From Acidobacteriota bacterium (GTDB lineage: Bacteria; Acidobacteriota; Terriglobia; Terriglobales; Acidobacteriaceae), in contig JAJZEA010000007.1 in assembly GCA_021851335.1 (NCBI GenBank), positions 1 to 64,000 of the forward strand: a DNA stretch of 64,000 nucleotides, written 5' to 3'. Positions within the stretch are counted from its first letter, which is position 1. Each line of letters opens with the position of its first letter. The translations under genes and the position numbers were made by a program. This document shows, piece after piece, positions 45,421-53,509 of this stretch. Under the pieces are notes generated by a model that saw only the letters and a program-made list of their open reading frames with translations, did no database searches and was not told where the DNA came from.

Positions 45421-47103
45421 TTATAGCCAAAGCAGCCTGTGCCCTGGACTATGTTCTGGACTATGTTCGGGATTGTGCCCTGAATTTGCATCGGCGACTT
45501 CGCGCACCAGTCGATCGACGAACTCGACGCCGGCCAGTGAAAATAATGTTGCCGCGGCCATGATGCGTTCCTGCGGCGCGCGGTTCGGAAAGATGCTGCG
45601 ACAGATAGCTCCGGCGTCCCGCGCAATCGAGCCTTCACGCTGCAACTGGAAGTTGGCGGCCATGCGGCGCAAGCGGTTCATCTGATAGCGCATCTTGCTG
45701 GCCGAGACGCTTGCCGAGCGACCGAGATTATGATCCATGGCCGTCAGATGTTCGGTGAGCGCGGCCAGTTCGCGATCCAGTGCGTTGCCGGCTGAAGCCA
45801 GTTTTTGTTTGGTCTCGATGGACATGGAGCGCGCGGCAAGAGACTGCGTGAGGGCATCCGGGTCTGCGCCGATCACGCGCTCCGGAGCAAGGTCATACCG
45901 AGTCAGCAAGGCCGCCGTCGGAGCATCGATCACGGTGGCCGAAAGGCGCGGGAGAATGGGCGTGATGCGGCCCAGAATCTTCTCAAAGAGCACCGCCGTC
46001 TGAGCAAAGTAGGCAATCTCTGCCGGGCCGCCGACATAGGCGGAGTTGGGCAGGATGAAATCCTGAAAGACGGGCCGTAGCAGCGCGGAGGGCGAGATGC
46101 GCTCCGGCTCGGAGTCCAGAATGGCCAGCAGTTCTGCCGTGGTCAGCGTCAGGCGTCCGGCTTGCCAGGAGCCGCCGGGCTGATTCACGCTCGACTCATC
46201 CGCGCTGGCAGCGGTGCGGCGCAGCGCCATGCGTGCGCCCGTTGCCGAGTCGATCAGAAAGAGCAGGCTGGATCGCTCGCCGACGGCAACCTGCGCATGG
46301 TATCCGGCCGCTTCCAGTTCGCGGGTACGGTGCAGCAAGGCCTGATGCAACTCGTCGGCTCGCTCAATGGCTGCGCGCAGGACCGGAGCGCCTTCACGAT
46401 GCGCCTCACGCCCGGAGGGATCGAGAATCAGCAGTCCGTGCCGCGCAAAGAGGCGCGCGTAAAAGCTGCGGAAGGCCGCAGCCAGCGTGACGCCGGGGCG
46501 ATAGGCGTCGGCCAGCCACGCGCCCGGCTCTGACCAGGCAAGCAGCGATTGCGCCTGCTCGACCAGCGGCAGAATGGCCTCGGTGAGCACGATGCCGCCC
46601 ACTGGAACAGGATGCTCCGGCGCTGCGTCGTAGTGCAGCTTGACCAGCTCGCGGCGGTCAGGCAGGACGAGATGATCGATCTCGGCGAAGTCATGATCTT
46701 CCGTGGCCAGCCAGAAGATGGGCTGGTGCGGCATGCCGTGCCGCGCCGCTTCAGCAGCGTGAGCGATGGCTGTAGCCGCTTTGTAGGGAATCAGCGCGGC
46801 TCCGCCGAAGAGACCCACCTGCTGCCCGGTGACAACGGTGCGCGCGCCGGAGCGCAGTCGATCGAGAGCCGCCTGTAGTTCGGGTTCTGGATTCTGCGCG
46901 GCAAGCAGCGCAAGCATGGATGGCGAGATCGAGGAGCGGGAAGCAAGCGGACGCGCGGGATTCCAATCGGCGTACCAGTGAGCAAGCGGAGACCGTGAAT
47001 CGGGTTCAACGCCCGCAGCCACGGAGGCGCGCCGGCTACAAAAGTCCAGAAAGATGCGCTGGGATCCCGGCAAAGTGGCCGGGGACAAACATTCCGTTTT
47101 CAA
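45421..47103 (-). CDS. bshC: Bacillithiol synthase BshC (cysteine-adding enzyme)
   Basis: A 560-residue protein that completes bacillithiol synthesis by joining cysteine to glucosaminyl-malate. It matches BshC: VVTGQQVGLFGGAALIPYKAATAIA at 90-115, PIFWLATEDHDFAEIDH at 128-144, and a coiled C-terminal helix pair. The start appears to be a TTG; an internal ATG at residue 63 would lose the conserved N-terminus (LPGSQRIFLDFCSRR). The C-terminus has a short repeated tail SGHNPEHSPEHSPGH coded by a 12-bp tandem repeat at 45444-45467. The bacilliredoxin at 21680 is a partner in the same redox system. Confidence 0.93.
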   Translation of the reverse strand: MKTECLSPATLPGSQRIFLDFCSRRASVAAGVEPDSRSPLAHWYADWNPARPLASRSSISPSMLALLAAQNPEPELQAALDRLRSGARTVVTGQQVGLFGGAALIPYKAATAIAHAAEAARHGMPHQPIFWLATEDHDFAEIDHLVLPDRRELVKLHYDAAPEHPVPVGGIVLTEAILPLVEQAQSLLAWSEPGAWLADAYRPGVTLAAAFRSFYARLFARHGLLILDPSGREAHREGAPVLRAAIERADELHQALLHRTRELEAAGYHAQVAVGERSSLLFLIDSATGARMALRRTAASADESSVNQPGGSWQAGRLTLTTAELLAILDSEPERISPSALLRPVFQDFILPNSAYVGGPAEIAYFAQTAVLFEKILGRITPILPRLSATVIDAPTAALLTRYDLAPERVIGADPDALTQSLAARSMSIETKQKLASAGNALDRELAALTEHLTAMDHNLGRSASVSASKMRYQMNRLRRMAANFQLQREGSIARDAGAICRSIFPNRAPQERIMAAATLFSLAGVEFVDRLVREVADANSGHNPEHSPEHSPGHRLLWL

Positions 47104-47330
47104 GGCTCAGGGTCTCTTCACTCTCAGGGATGCACGCTGCTGGCGTTTCGTACTGAGTTTACAGACGTGGGCGCAGCCATGTCCTGCAAACCCCAGCATT
47201 GGATGCCGGAGCAGAGATTCCGGATGCAGCGGTTGGCGCGCGAAACCCGGAGAAACGCAAAGGCGGTGTTACCGTAATGAAGGAAGGCTTCCCAGACAAG
47301 GCCCCGACAAAGTTTGCAGAGGTTTAACCG

Positions 47331-48056
47331 ATGAATCCAAAGACAAAGGCAACGGCAAAAACGGCCAAGAGCAAGCCAACGGCTGCGGCGGCCCGGTCAA
47401 AGGCTCCAACAAAGAAGCCGTCGGTCAAAAAAGCGACCGCGAACCCTGCCCTGAAGACAGCGGCGAAGAAACATGCAGGGAAGAAGGGCGCAAAGCTGAT
47501 CCAATCGACGATTGCGTATCAGGGACCGCTGTTTCGCATTCATCGGGACCATATCGTGGAACCCAACGGCAAGGAAGCGTGGCGCGACGTGATTCGTCAC
47601 AACGGTTCGGTGGTGATTCTGGCCGTCGACTACGGCAAGGGCAAGGCCAGGGACAAGAAAGATCCATGGATCGTGTTGGAACGGCAGTATCGCTACGCCA
47701 CCGGGCAGGAATTGTGGGAGTTGCCGGCAGGCAAACTGGATGCAGGCGAAGACCCGCTGCATGGCGCGCAGAGAGAGTTGTCCGAAGAAACCGGCTATGC
47801 CGCGCACCGCTGGAAGAAGCTCGTCTACTACTATCCAAGTCCGGGATTTCTGGGCGAAGGCATGTATATCTTTCTGGCCGAAGGACTGATCCCCGGTGAC
47901 GCCCATCCGGAGGAAGACGAAGAGATTGATTTTCGTCTCGTGCGACTCTCCGACCTGCTGGAGCGCATTGAAAAAGGCAAGATTCTGGATGGAAAGACAC
48001 TCGTAGGCGCCCTGTTACTGGCGCAACGACTGAAAGCCAAAGCCCGCCGCAGCTAG
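47331..48056 (+). CDS. Nudix hydrolase (ADP-ribose-type) with Lys/Ala-rich tail
   Basis: A 241-residue protein. The Nudix box is intact: GKLDAGEDPLHGAQRELSEE followed by TGY (Gx5Ex7REUxEExGU), and the surroundings (QYRYATGQELWELPAG before it, SPGFLGEGMYIFLA after it) fit ADP-ribose pyrophosphatases. The first 55 residues are a low-complexity, Lys/Ala/Pro/Thr-rich segment (KPTAAAARSKAPTKKPS and so on) like histone H1 tails, expected to be disordered and to bind nucleic acid. Such an extension is unusual for a Nudix enzyme. It is divergent from bshC; the 227 bases between hold no gene. Confidence 0.88.
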   Translation: MNPKTKATAKTAKSKPTAAAARSKAPTKKPSVKKATANPALKTAAKKHAGKKGAKLIQSTIAYQGPLFRIHRDHIVEPNGKEAWRDVIRHNGSVVILAVDYGKGKARDKKDPWIVLERQYRYATGQELWELPAGKLDAGEDPLHGAQRELSEETGYAAHRWKKLVYYYPSPGFLGEGMYIFLAEGLIPGDAHPEEDEEIDFRLVRLSDLLERIEKGKILDGKTLVGALLLAQRLKAKARRS

Positions 48057-48272
48057 TGCGCGTCTCCGATCTGCCTTTGCGGTTTCGATCGCATCCCTCG
48101 ACCTGGAGCGTCCACAACGCACACGACTGGACCGCACACACGACAAAACCGTGAGGCGATTGGGCCTGGATCGAGTGACTTTTCCAGATTCGGTTTTTCC
48201 GGTTGAATCAACCTTTCTCCAGATTTCTGCGTCATAGTGTGTAGCGGCTCGCTCGTCTGTCGCGATCACCGG

Positions 48273-48527
48273 ATGAAGGATGGTGCAGAACCAGTGGCGC
48301 AATATAAGGGCACGGTCAAGTGGTTTAACAACGCGAAAGGCTTCGGTTTTATCGGTCGCGAAGATGGTCCCGATGTCTTTGTGCATTACACGGCGATTCA
48401 GGTCGACGGCTACAAGACGCTGAAAGAGGGCGACGCGGTTGAATTTGACATCATCGTGGGCGAAAAGGGTCCGCAAGCCGATGCGGTCGTCCGGTATAAA
48501 GCATCGTCCAAGGACGAAGCTGCCTGA
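48273..48527 (+). CDS. Cold-shock domain protein
   Basis: About 84 residues with one cold-shock domain: [16 protein letters not shown] (RNP1) and [10 protein letters not shown] (RNP2), followed by the usual acidic turn and Ala-rich end. Single-stranded nucleic acid chaperone. The start may be the ATG at 48273 or a GTG at 48294; the first 7 residues are therefore uncertain. The 216 bases before it hold no gene. Confidence 0.9.
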   Translation: MKDGAEPVAQYKGTVKWFNNAKGFGFIGREDGPDVFVHYTAIQVDGYKTLKEGDAVEFDIIVGEKGPQADAVVRYKASSKDEAA

Positions 48528-48636
48528 AGAAGCATACCAGCACTGCGTCTGCCTGTTGGCTGGAATGCGACGGACAGAATGCAGCAAGCCATCCGAGATG
48601 ACTGGAAGCATTGCCCTGCGTGTTTGCGTGGATCTC

Positions 48637-48678
48637 TGACGCAGCGATCATGACGCGTCTATCATGACGCAGCTATCA
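48637..48678. repeat. 14-bp tandem repeat upstream of polX
   Basis: Three units of about 14 bp (TGACGCAGCGATCA, TGACGCGTCTATCA, TGACGCAGCTATCA), followed by a degenerate GGTGGTGATGCT/AGTGGTGATGCT pair. It lies in the gap between the cold-shock gene and polX. Confidence 0.8.
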
Positions 48679-48727
48679 TGGTGGTGATGCTAGTGGTGAT
48701 GCTTCGGCATGTCGGAGTTCTTTTTCC

Positions 48728-50497
48728 ATGAACAATCCAAGCATTGCGCGCCTGCTGGTGGAGACGGCAGATCTGCTGGAGATCGACGGCGGAGACTCGT
48801 TCCGCATTCGCAGTTATCGCCGCGCCGCCGAGGCCGTGGAACAGTCGACGGCGGCCATCGCCGAACTGGTCGAGACGCCCGAGCGCCTGCTGGAGATTCC
48901 CGGCATCGGCAAAGGCATGGCAGCCAATCTTCAGGCCGCGGTGCGCACCCAATCGATCCCGCTGCGCGATGAACTGCTGGCGCGCTACTCGACGCTGATT
49001 CTGGAGCTGATGAAGCTGCCGGGGATGGGTCCGAAGACAGTGCGGCTCCTTTGGGATGCGGCGCAGATTGCCAGCATCGATGCGCTGGAGGCGGCGATTC
49101 ACTCCGGCGCCTTGAGCGGCCTGCCGCGGATGGGCGAAAAGCAGCTTGCCAAGCTGCAAAAAGGCATTGACGACTATCGCAAAAGCTCCGGACGTTTTCG
49201 TATCGACCACGTGGAAGAGGCCTGGCTGGCGCTGCGCAGCTTTCTGGCCGCGCAGCCCGGCGTGGAGACGGTGACGGCTGCCGGTTCTCTGCGGCGCGGA
49301 CGCGAGACGGCGGGCGATCTCGACATTCTGGTCACGGGCGCTGCCTGCGAGCCGGGAGCGACGGCAACGCTGGTCGAGTCCGTCGCCTCCTACCACGGCA
49401 TCCGCGACCTGATCGCCAGGGGCGAGAACAAGATCAGCTTCTATCTGCACAACAGCCTTCAGGTAGACGTGCGCCTGCTGCCTGCCATCTCGCGCGGCGC
49501 GGCGCTGCAATACTTCACCGGATCGAAGATGCACAATGTTGCGCTGCGGCAACGCGCGCTGCGCATGGGCTACACGCTGAACGAGTGGGCACTGGCGCGT
49601 GTGGACGACGGAAGCGTGGTGGCGTCGGAAACCGAAGAGGCCATCTACGCCGCGCTGGGGCTGGACTGGATTCCGCCGGAGCTGCGGGAAAATCTGGGCG
49701 AGATTGAAGCGGCGCAGTCGCATTCCCTGCCCCGGCTCATTACGCTCGACGATCTGCGCGGCGACCTGCACATGCACACCCATGCCACCGACGGTCACAA
49801 CTCGATTCACGAGATGGCCGAGGCAGCCCGCGCGCGCGGCTACAGCTACATCGCCATCACCGACCACTCGAAAAATCTGGCCATGACCAACGGCCTCAAT
49901 GAAGAACGCGCGCTCGAACATGTGGCGCGCATCCGCGCCGTGGACCACGCCATGAACCGCGCCACGAACGGACGCTTCCGCGTCTTCGCGGGGATTGAAG
50001 TGGATATTCTGGCCGACGGCTCGCTCGACCTGCCCGACGCCGTGCTGGCCGAGATGGAGATCGTGATCGCCAGCGTCCACACCGGGCTGCAGATGCCGCG
50101 CGAAGCCATGACCGAGCGCATTCTGCGGGCAGTCGAAAACCCCTGTGTACGCATCCTCGGCCACGGCACCGGCCGCCTGCTGCTGCGCCGCGAACCCTAC
50201 GAACTGGATCTGCCCGCCGTGCTCAAGCGCTGCGCCGAACTGGGCGTAGCCGTCGAACACAATGCAGCGCCGGAGCGGCTGGACCTCTGCGACCGTGATC
50301 TCAGGCTGGCTCTCGAACTGGGATGCCGCCTGGTCATCAATACCGACGCGCACGACACGCGCCATCTGGACAAGATGCACTTCGGCATTCGACAATTGCG
50401 CCGCGCCTGGGTGAAGCGGGAGCACGTGCTCAATACCCTGTCAGCGGAGGAGTTGCTGGCGGCGCTTCGGCCTCGAAACGAAATGAGGAGACCATGA
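48728..50497 (+). CDS. polX: DNA polymerase X with PHP exonuclease domain
   Basis: A 589-residue family X polymerase. Residues 1-80 are an N-terminal HhH domain (IPGIGKGMAANL), then a second HhH (LPGMGPKTVRLL); the catalytic Asp pair is in AGSLRRGRETAGDLDILV and the third in LQVDVRLLP. The C-terminal third is a PHP domain (DLHMHTHATDGHNSI, ITDHSKNL, GIEVDIL, ASVHTGLQMP, NTDAHDT) with the metal-binding residues present, giving 3'-5' exonuclease activity. Acts in base-excision gap repair. The stop overlaps the next gene's ATG (ATGA at 50494-50497). Confidence 0.95.
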   Translation: MNNPSIARLLVETADLLEIDGGDSFRIRSYRRAAEAVEQSTAAIAELVETPERLLEIPGIGKGMAANLQAAVRTQSIPLRDELLARYSTLILELMKLPGMGPKTVRLLWDAAQIASIDALEAAIHSGALSGLPRMGEKQLAKLQKGIDDYRKSSGRFRIDHVEEAWLALRSFLAAQPGVETVTAAGSLRRGRETAGDLDILVTGAACEPGATATLVESVASYHGIRDLIARGENKISFYLHNSLQVDVRLLPAISRGAALQYFTGSKMHNVALRQRALRMGYTLNEWALARVDDGSVVASETEEAIYAALGLDWIPPELRENLGEIEAAQSHSLPRLITLDDLRGDLHMHTHATDGHNSIHEMAEAARARGYSYIAITDHSKNLAMTNGLNEERALEHVARIRAVDHAMNRATNGRFRVFAGIEVDILADGSLDLPDAVLAEMEIVIASVHTGLQMPREAMTERILRAVENPCVRILGHGTGRLLLRREPYELDLPAVLKRCAELGVAVEHNAAPERLDLCDRDLRLALELGCRLVINTDAHDTRHLDKMHFGIRQLRRAWVKREHVLNTLSAEELLAALRPRNEMRRP

Positions 50498-51075
50498 CAC
50501 TGCTTGCGAATGATCGACCTTCGGAGTCGCGCGGAGTGCTGCGCGGAGCTGTTATCGCCTCCAGCGTGGCCATCCTGCTGGCGGCTATTCTGTGGCTGGT
50601 CGCGCATCGCCCGCCGGTTGTCGAGGGCAGCGTCACGCGGCTGTGGATTCATCCCATGCACGGCGCCTTTCCGCGCAAGGATGCGGCAGGCGTGGTGCAG
50701 GCGCCGGAGACATTCAATCAGGTGCTGGTGCTGGCGCAGATTCACCTCCACAACCGAAGCAGCCATGCGGTGATCCTGAGCCACCTGCTGACCAACCTGC
50801 AACTGCCCGACGGCGAAGACTCCAGCTATGCCGCAACAGCCACCGACTATGACCGCATCTTTGTCGCCTATCCGGAGCTGGCCCCACTGCGCACTCAGCC
50901 GCTGGTGCCGGATACGGTGATCGCCCCCGGAGCCAGCGTCGACGGCATGATCGTCTCCAGCTTTCAGCTTTCTGACGAGCGCTGGAAACAGCAAAGCGGG
51001 ATGAATTTTGAGATTGATCTCAGAATGCATCCCGCTTTGATGCTCAAGCCCTCGGTCGCCGCAGCCACTCTTTGA
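50494..51075 (+). CDS. Membrane-anchored protein, function unknown
   Basis: A 193-residue protein with one N-terminal membrane segment (about 18-38, VIASSVAILLAAILWLVA) and a beta-rich outer part (VEGSVTRLWIHPMHGAF, NQVLVLAQIHLHNRSSHAVIL, IAPGASVDGMIVSSFQL) that resembles an immunoglobulin-like domain. No named family recognised; similar proteins occur in acidobacteria. Its ATG overlaps the polX stop, so it is coupled to polX, but a functional link is not evident. GAGGAG lies just before the start. Its 3' end runs into a 13-bp tandem repeat at 51089-51110. Confidence 0.75.
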   Translation: MTLLANDRPSESRGVLRGAVIASSVAILLAAILWLVAHRPPVVEGSVTRLWIHPMHGAFPRKDAAGVVQAPETFNQVLVLAQIHLHNRSSHAVILSHLLTNLQLPDGEDSSYAATATDYDRIFVAYPELAPLRTQPLVPDTVIAPGASVDGMIVSSFQLSDERWKQQSGMNFEIDLRMHPALMLKPSVAAATL

Positions 51076-51106
51076 AGCGCTGCGCTAAAACCGTTATCGA
51101 GAACCG

Positions 51107-51940
51107 TTATTTTGTCACGTTCACCGGCGTCGGCGCATTCTTCGGCGTAGACAGATAGCCGGTCACCTGATTCTTGTTGTCGATCGAGTTGATGACGATC
51201 TCGTAGAGCATCGGGTCGCGTCCGGTGTAGAACTGGAGCGGCTCGTCCGTGTTGCGATCCTTCTTCTCATACCTGCGGTCGTCGGCAAAGACATCGAGCG
51301 TGAAGCGATTGTGCTTCAGGTCGGCCTTGCGCAGCTCCAGGCTGACGGTGGCCACCGGCTGTCTGCGTCCGCGCGTCAGCTTGAACTCGTAGTAGTTGCG
51401 GTCGCCGCGATGCTTCAGCGCGTCGAGTTCCGTGGCGTTGCGAGCGATCAGCCCGGACTGCATGCCCATGTCGCCCTTCATCGACTGCAACTGCGAGATG
51501 GTCGTCGCCAGATCGCTCTGCGTCTTGGCCACGTCGGTCTTCACCCCGCCCACGTCGGTCTTCACGTTGGAGACTTCGCTCGAAACCGCATTGATCTGCT
51601 GCGAGGTCTGCTTCTGCGCCGTCTCCAGCCGCTGACTGTCGGCCTGTTCGCGCCGCAGAATATCCTGCGCGCGCGCCTCAAGCTGCTTCTGCGTCAGTCC
51701 CAGGGACTGGCCCATCTCTTCGCTGGTCACCTTGAGCCGGGCGTTCGTCTCACGAAGCTCGGCAGCCAGCTTTGCAGTCTGCTGATCCGCGTCGCTGAGC
51801 GCGGCAGACTCCCGGCTGATGCGTCCGGAGAGCACGTAATTCCAACCCAGACTGGCTACGCCTACGACCAGACTTGTCGCAACAATGCCCAACAATGCTC
51901 CCGAAACCGAGCGCGACGGTGCTGTGTCAAACTCACTCAT
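51107..51940 (-). CDS. Membrane-anchored coiled-coil protein
   Basis: A 277-residue protein with one membrane segment (about 15-38) followed by a long coiled-coil (about 40-170, heptads rich in Gln/Glu/Leu and a repeated pair VKTDVGG/VKTDVAK) and a C-terminal beta-rich domain (NYYEFKLTRGRRQPVATVSLELRKADLKHNRFTLDVFAD). No family recognised; similar architecture is seen in acidobacterial envelope proteins. It converges on the membrane protein gene at 50494; its stop codon TAA is inside the second unit of a tandem repeat. Confidence 0.8.
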   Translation of the reverse strand: MSEFDTAPSRSVSGALLGIVATSLVVGVASLGWNYVLSGRISRESAALSDADQQTAKLAAELRETNARLKVTSEEMGQSLGLTQKQLEARAQDILRREQADSQRLETAQKQTSQQINAVSSEVSNVKTDVGGVKTDVAKTQSDLATTISQLQSMKGDMGMQSGLIARNATELDALKHRGDRNYYEFKLTRGRRQPVATVSLELRKADLKHNRFTLDVFADDRRYEKKDRNTDEPLQFYTGRDPMLYEIVINSIDNKNQVTGYLSTPKNAPTPVNVTK

Positions 51941-52266
51941 CAGTGTTTCCTTTCACTTGCCTGCAAGCAACAGAATAGCCGGTCTTTTCGTTCCAACCCT
52001 TATCGGACGCAGAAAAGACGATTCCGGATGCCAATCCGTTACTGGAAGTGTAATTGACGTGCCCGGATTGAGTGGGAAAGCAAACTCGTTTTCGGCTTTT
52101 GGGCGGACTTGCGTTTCACACAGCAAAACAATCGATAGAGTAAAAGTGACAACTGCCGAATCGCTGCGCTATAAAAGGCAGGTAAGGAATCGGAGAGTTC
52201 GCAAGGAAACGCTCCGAATCCGGCTCGAATCTGATGACAAATTGAAACCGGGAGCAAAACAAGATT
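51941..52266. promoter_or_regulatory. Divergent promoter region before gltA
   Basis: About 326 bases without a supported gene, AT-richer than its surroundings at 52090-52170. It must hold promoters for the leftward coiled-coil gene and for gltA. A TTGACG at about 52054 and TATAAAAG at about 52170 are visible but not spaced as one promoter; I make no firm assignment. Confidence 0.4.
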
Positions 52267-53403
52267 ATGTCGACTGCGACTGCTGGCAAAGGACTTGAAG
52301 GAATTGTTGCCGCGAACTCCGGCATCTGCTGGATTGACGGCGATGCGGGGATTCTTTCCTACCGCGGAATTGATATACATGAACTGGCCAGCCACTCGAC
52401 CTTTGAAGAGACTGCGTATCTGCTTTGGAATGGTGGTCTTCCCAATGCAACCGAGTTACGAGATTTCTCTCGCTCGCTGGCCGAGGCGCGCGTGCTCGAC
52501 AGCAGAATCATCGACCTGCTGCGCTCGTTTCCCAGGACCGGCACGCCAATGGAAGTGCTGCGGACGGCAGTCTCCGCGCTCAGTCTCTACGACGCCGACG
52601 AACTCGACAACACCCATGACGCCAACGTGCGCAAAGCCTTCCGCCTGACCGCGCAGGTGGCCATGATCGTGGCCATCTACGACCGCATTCGCAAGGGCAA
52701 GCCCATCGTCGAGGCGGACAAGAATCTGACCCACGCGGGCAATTTCCTCTGGATGCTGACGGGCGAAAAGCCCTCCGAAACAGCCACCCGCACGCTCGAC
52801 ATTGCGCTGATTCTTCATGCCGACCACGAGCTGAACGCCTCCACCTTTGCCGCGCGCGTCATCGCCGCCACGCTCTCCGACATTCACTCCGCCGTCACCG
52901 GCGCCATCGGCGCGCTCAAGGGGCCGCTGCATGGCGGCGCCAATGAAGCCGTCATGCGGATGCTCTTTGCCATCGACAAGGCTGGCGCGGACCCGGTCGA
53001 GTATGTGAAGCAGATGCTGGCGGACAAGAAGAAAGTCTCCGGCTTTGGCCACCGCGTGTACAAGACCGAAGACCCGCGCGCCACCCATTTGCGCCGCATG
53101 AGCGAGCAGCTTTCCAAAGACTCCGGCATCACGAAGTGGTACGACTGGTCGCGCAAGATCGAGCTGTACATCAACGCGGAAAAGAAGCTGAACGCCAACG
53201 TCGATTTCTACTCCGCCTCGACCTACACGACGCTGGGCATCGATGTGGATCTCTTCACGCCGATCTTTGCCGTCAGCCGCATCGCCGGATGGTCCGCGCA
53301 CGTCATCGAGCAACTGGACGACAACCGCCTGATCCGCCCGCGCGCCGAGTACATCGGACCCGCATATCCTTCGCCATACGTACCGCTGGCGCAGCGCGGA
53401 TAA
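52267..53403 (+). CDS. gltA: Citrate synthase (short type)
   Basis: A 378-residue citrate synthase, the short form shared with Gram-positives and archaea rather than the 430-residue hexameric enterobacterial type. Catalytic and substrate residues are visible: ILHADHELNAS (His), PLHGGANEAV (His), GFGHRVYKTEDPRA (signature) and VDFYSAST (Asp). It makes citrate from acetyl-CoA and oxaloacetate; 2-methylcitrate synthase has the same look and cannot be excluded by motif alone, but no methylcitrate genes are nearby. A good terminator follows at 53426-53451. Confidence 0.93.
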   Translation: MSTATAGKGLEGIVAANSGICWIDGDAGILSYRGIDIHELASHSTFEETAYLLWNGGLPNATELRDFSRSLAEARVLDSRIIDLLRSFPRTGTPMEVLRTAVSALSLYDADELDNTHDANVRKAFRLTAQVAMIVAIYDRIRKGKPIVEADKNLTHAGNFLWMLTGEKPSETATRTLDIALILHADHELNASTFAARVIAATLSDIHSAVTGAIGALKGPLHGGANEAVMRMLFAIDKAGADPVEYVKQMLADKKKVSGFGHRVYKTEDPRATHLRRMSEQLSKDSGITKWYDWSRKIELYINAEKKLNANVDFYSASTYTTLGIDVDLFTPIFAVSRIAGWSAHVIEQLDDNRLIRPRAEYIGPAYPSPYVPLAQRG

Positions 53404-53425
53404 CTCATCTCCGTGAAAGATCGAG

Positions 53426-53451
53426 ACGGCGAGGATTACGCTCCTCGCCGT
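53426..53451 (+). terminator. Intrinsic terminator of gltA
   Basis: A 10-bp stem ACGGCGAGGA/TCCTCGCCGT with a six-base loop, followed by TTCTCTTG, 23 bases after the gltA stop. Confidence 0.85.
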
Positions 53452-53509
53452 TTCTCTTGCGCGAACAGGCAAAATCAATCCTCGGTACAATGGGATGTGA
53501 GGATTGCCG

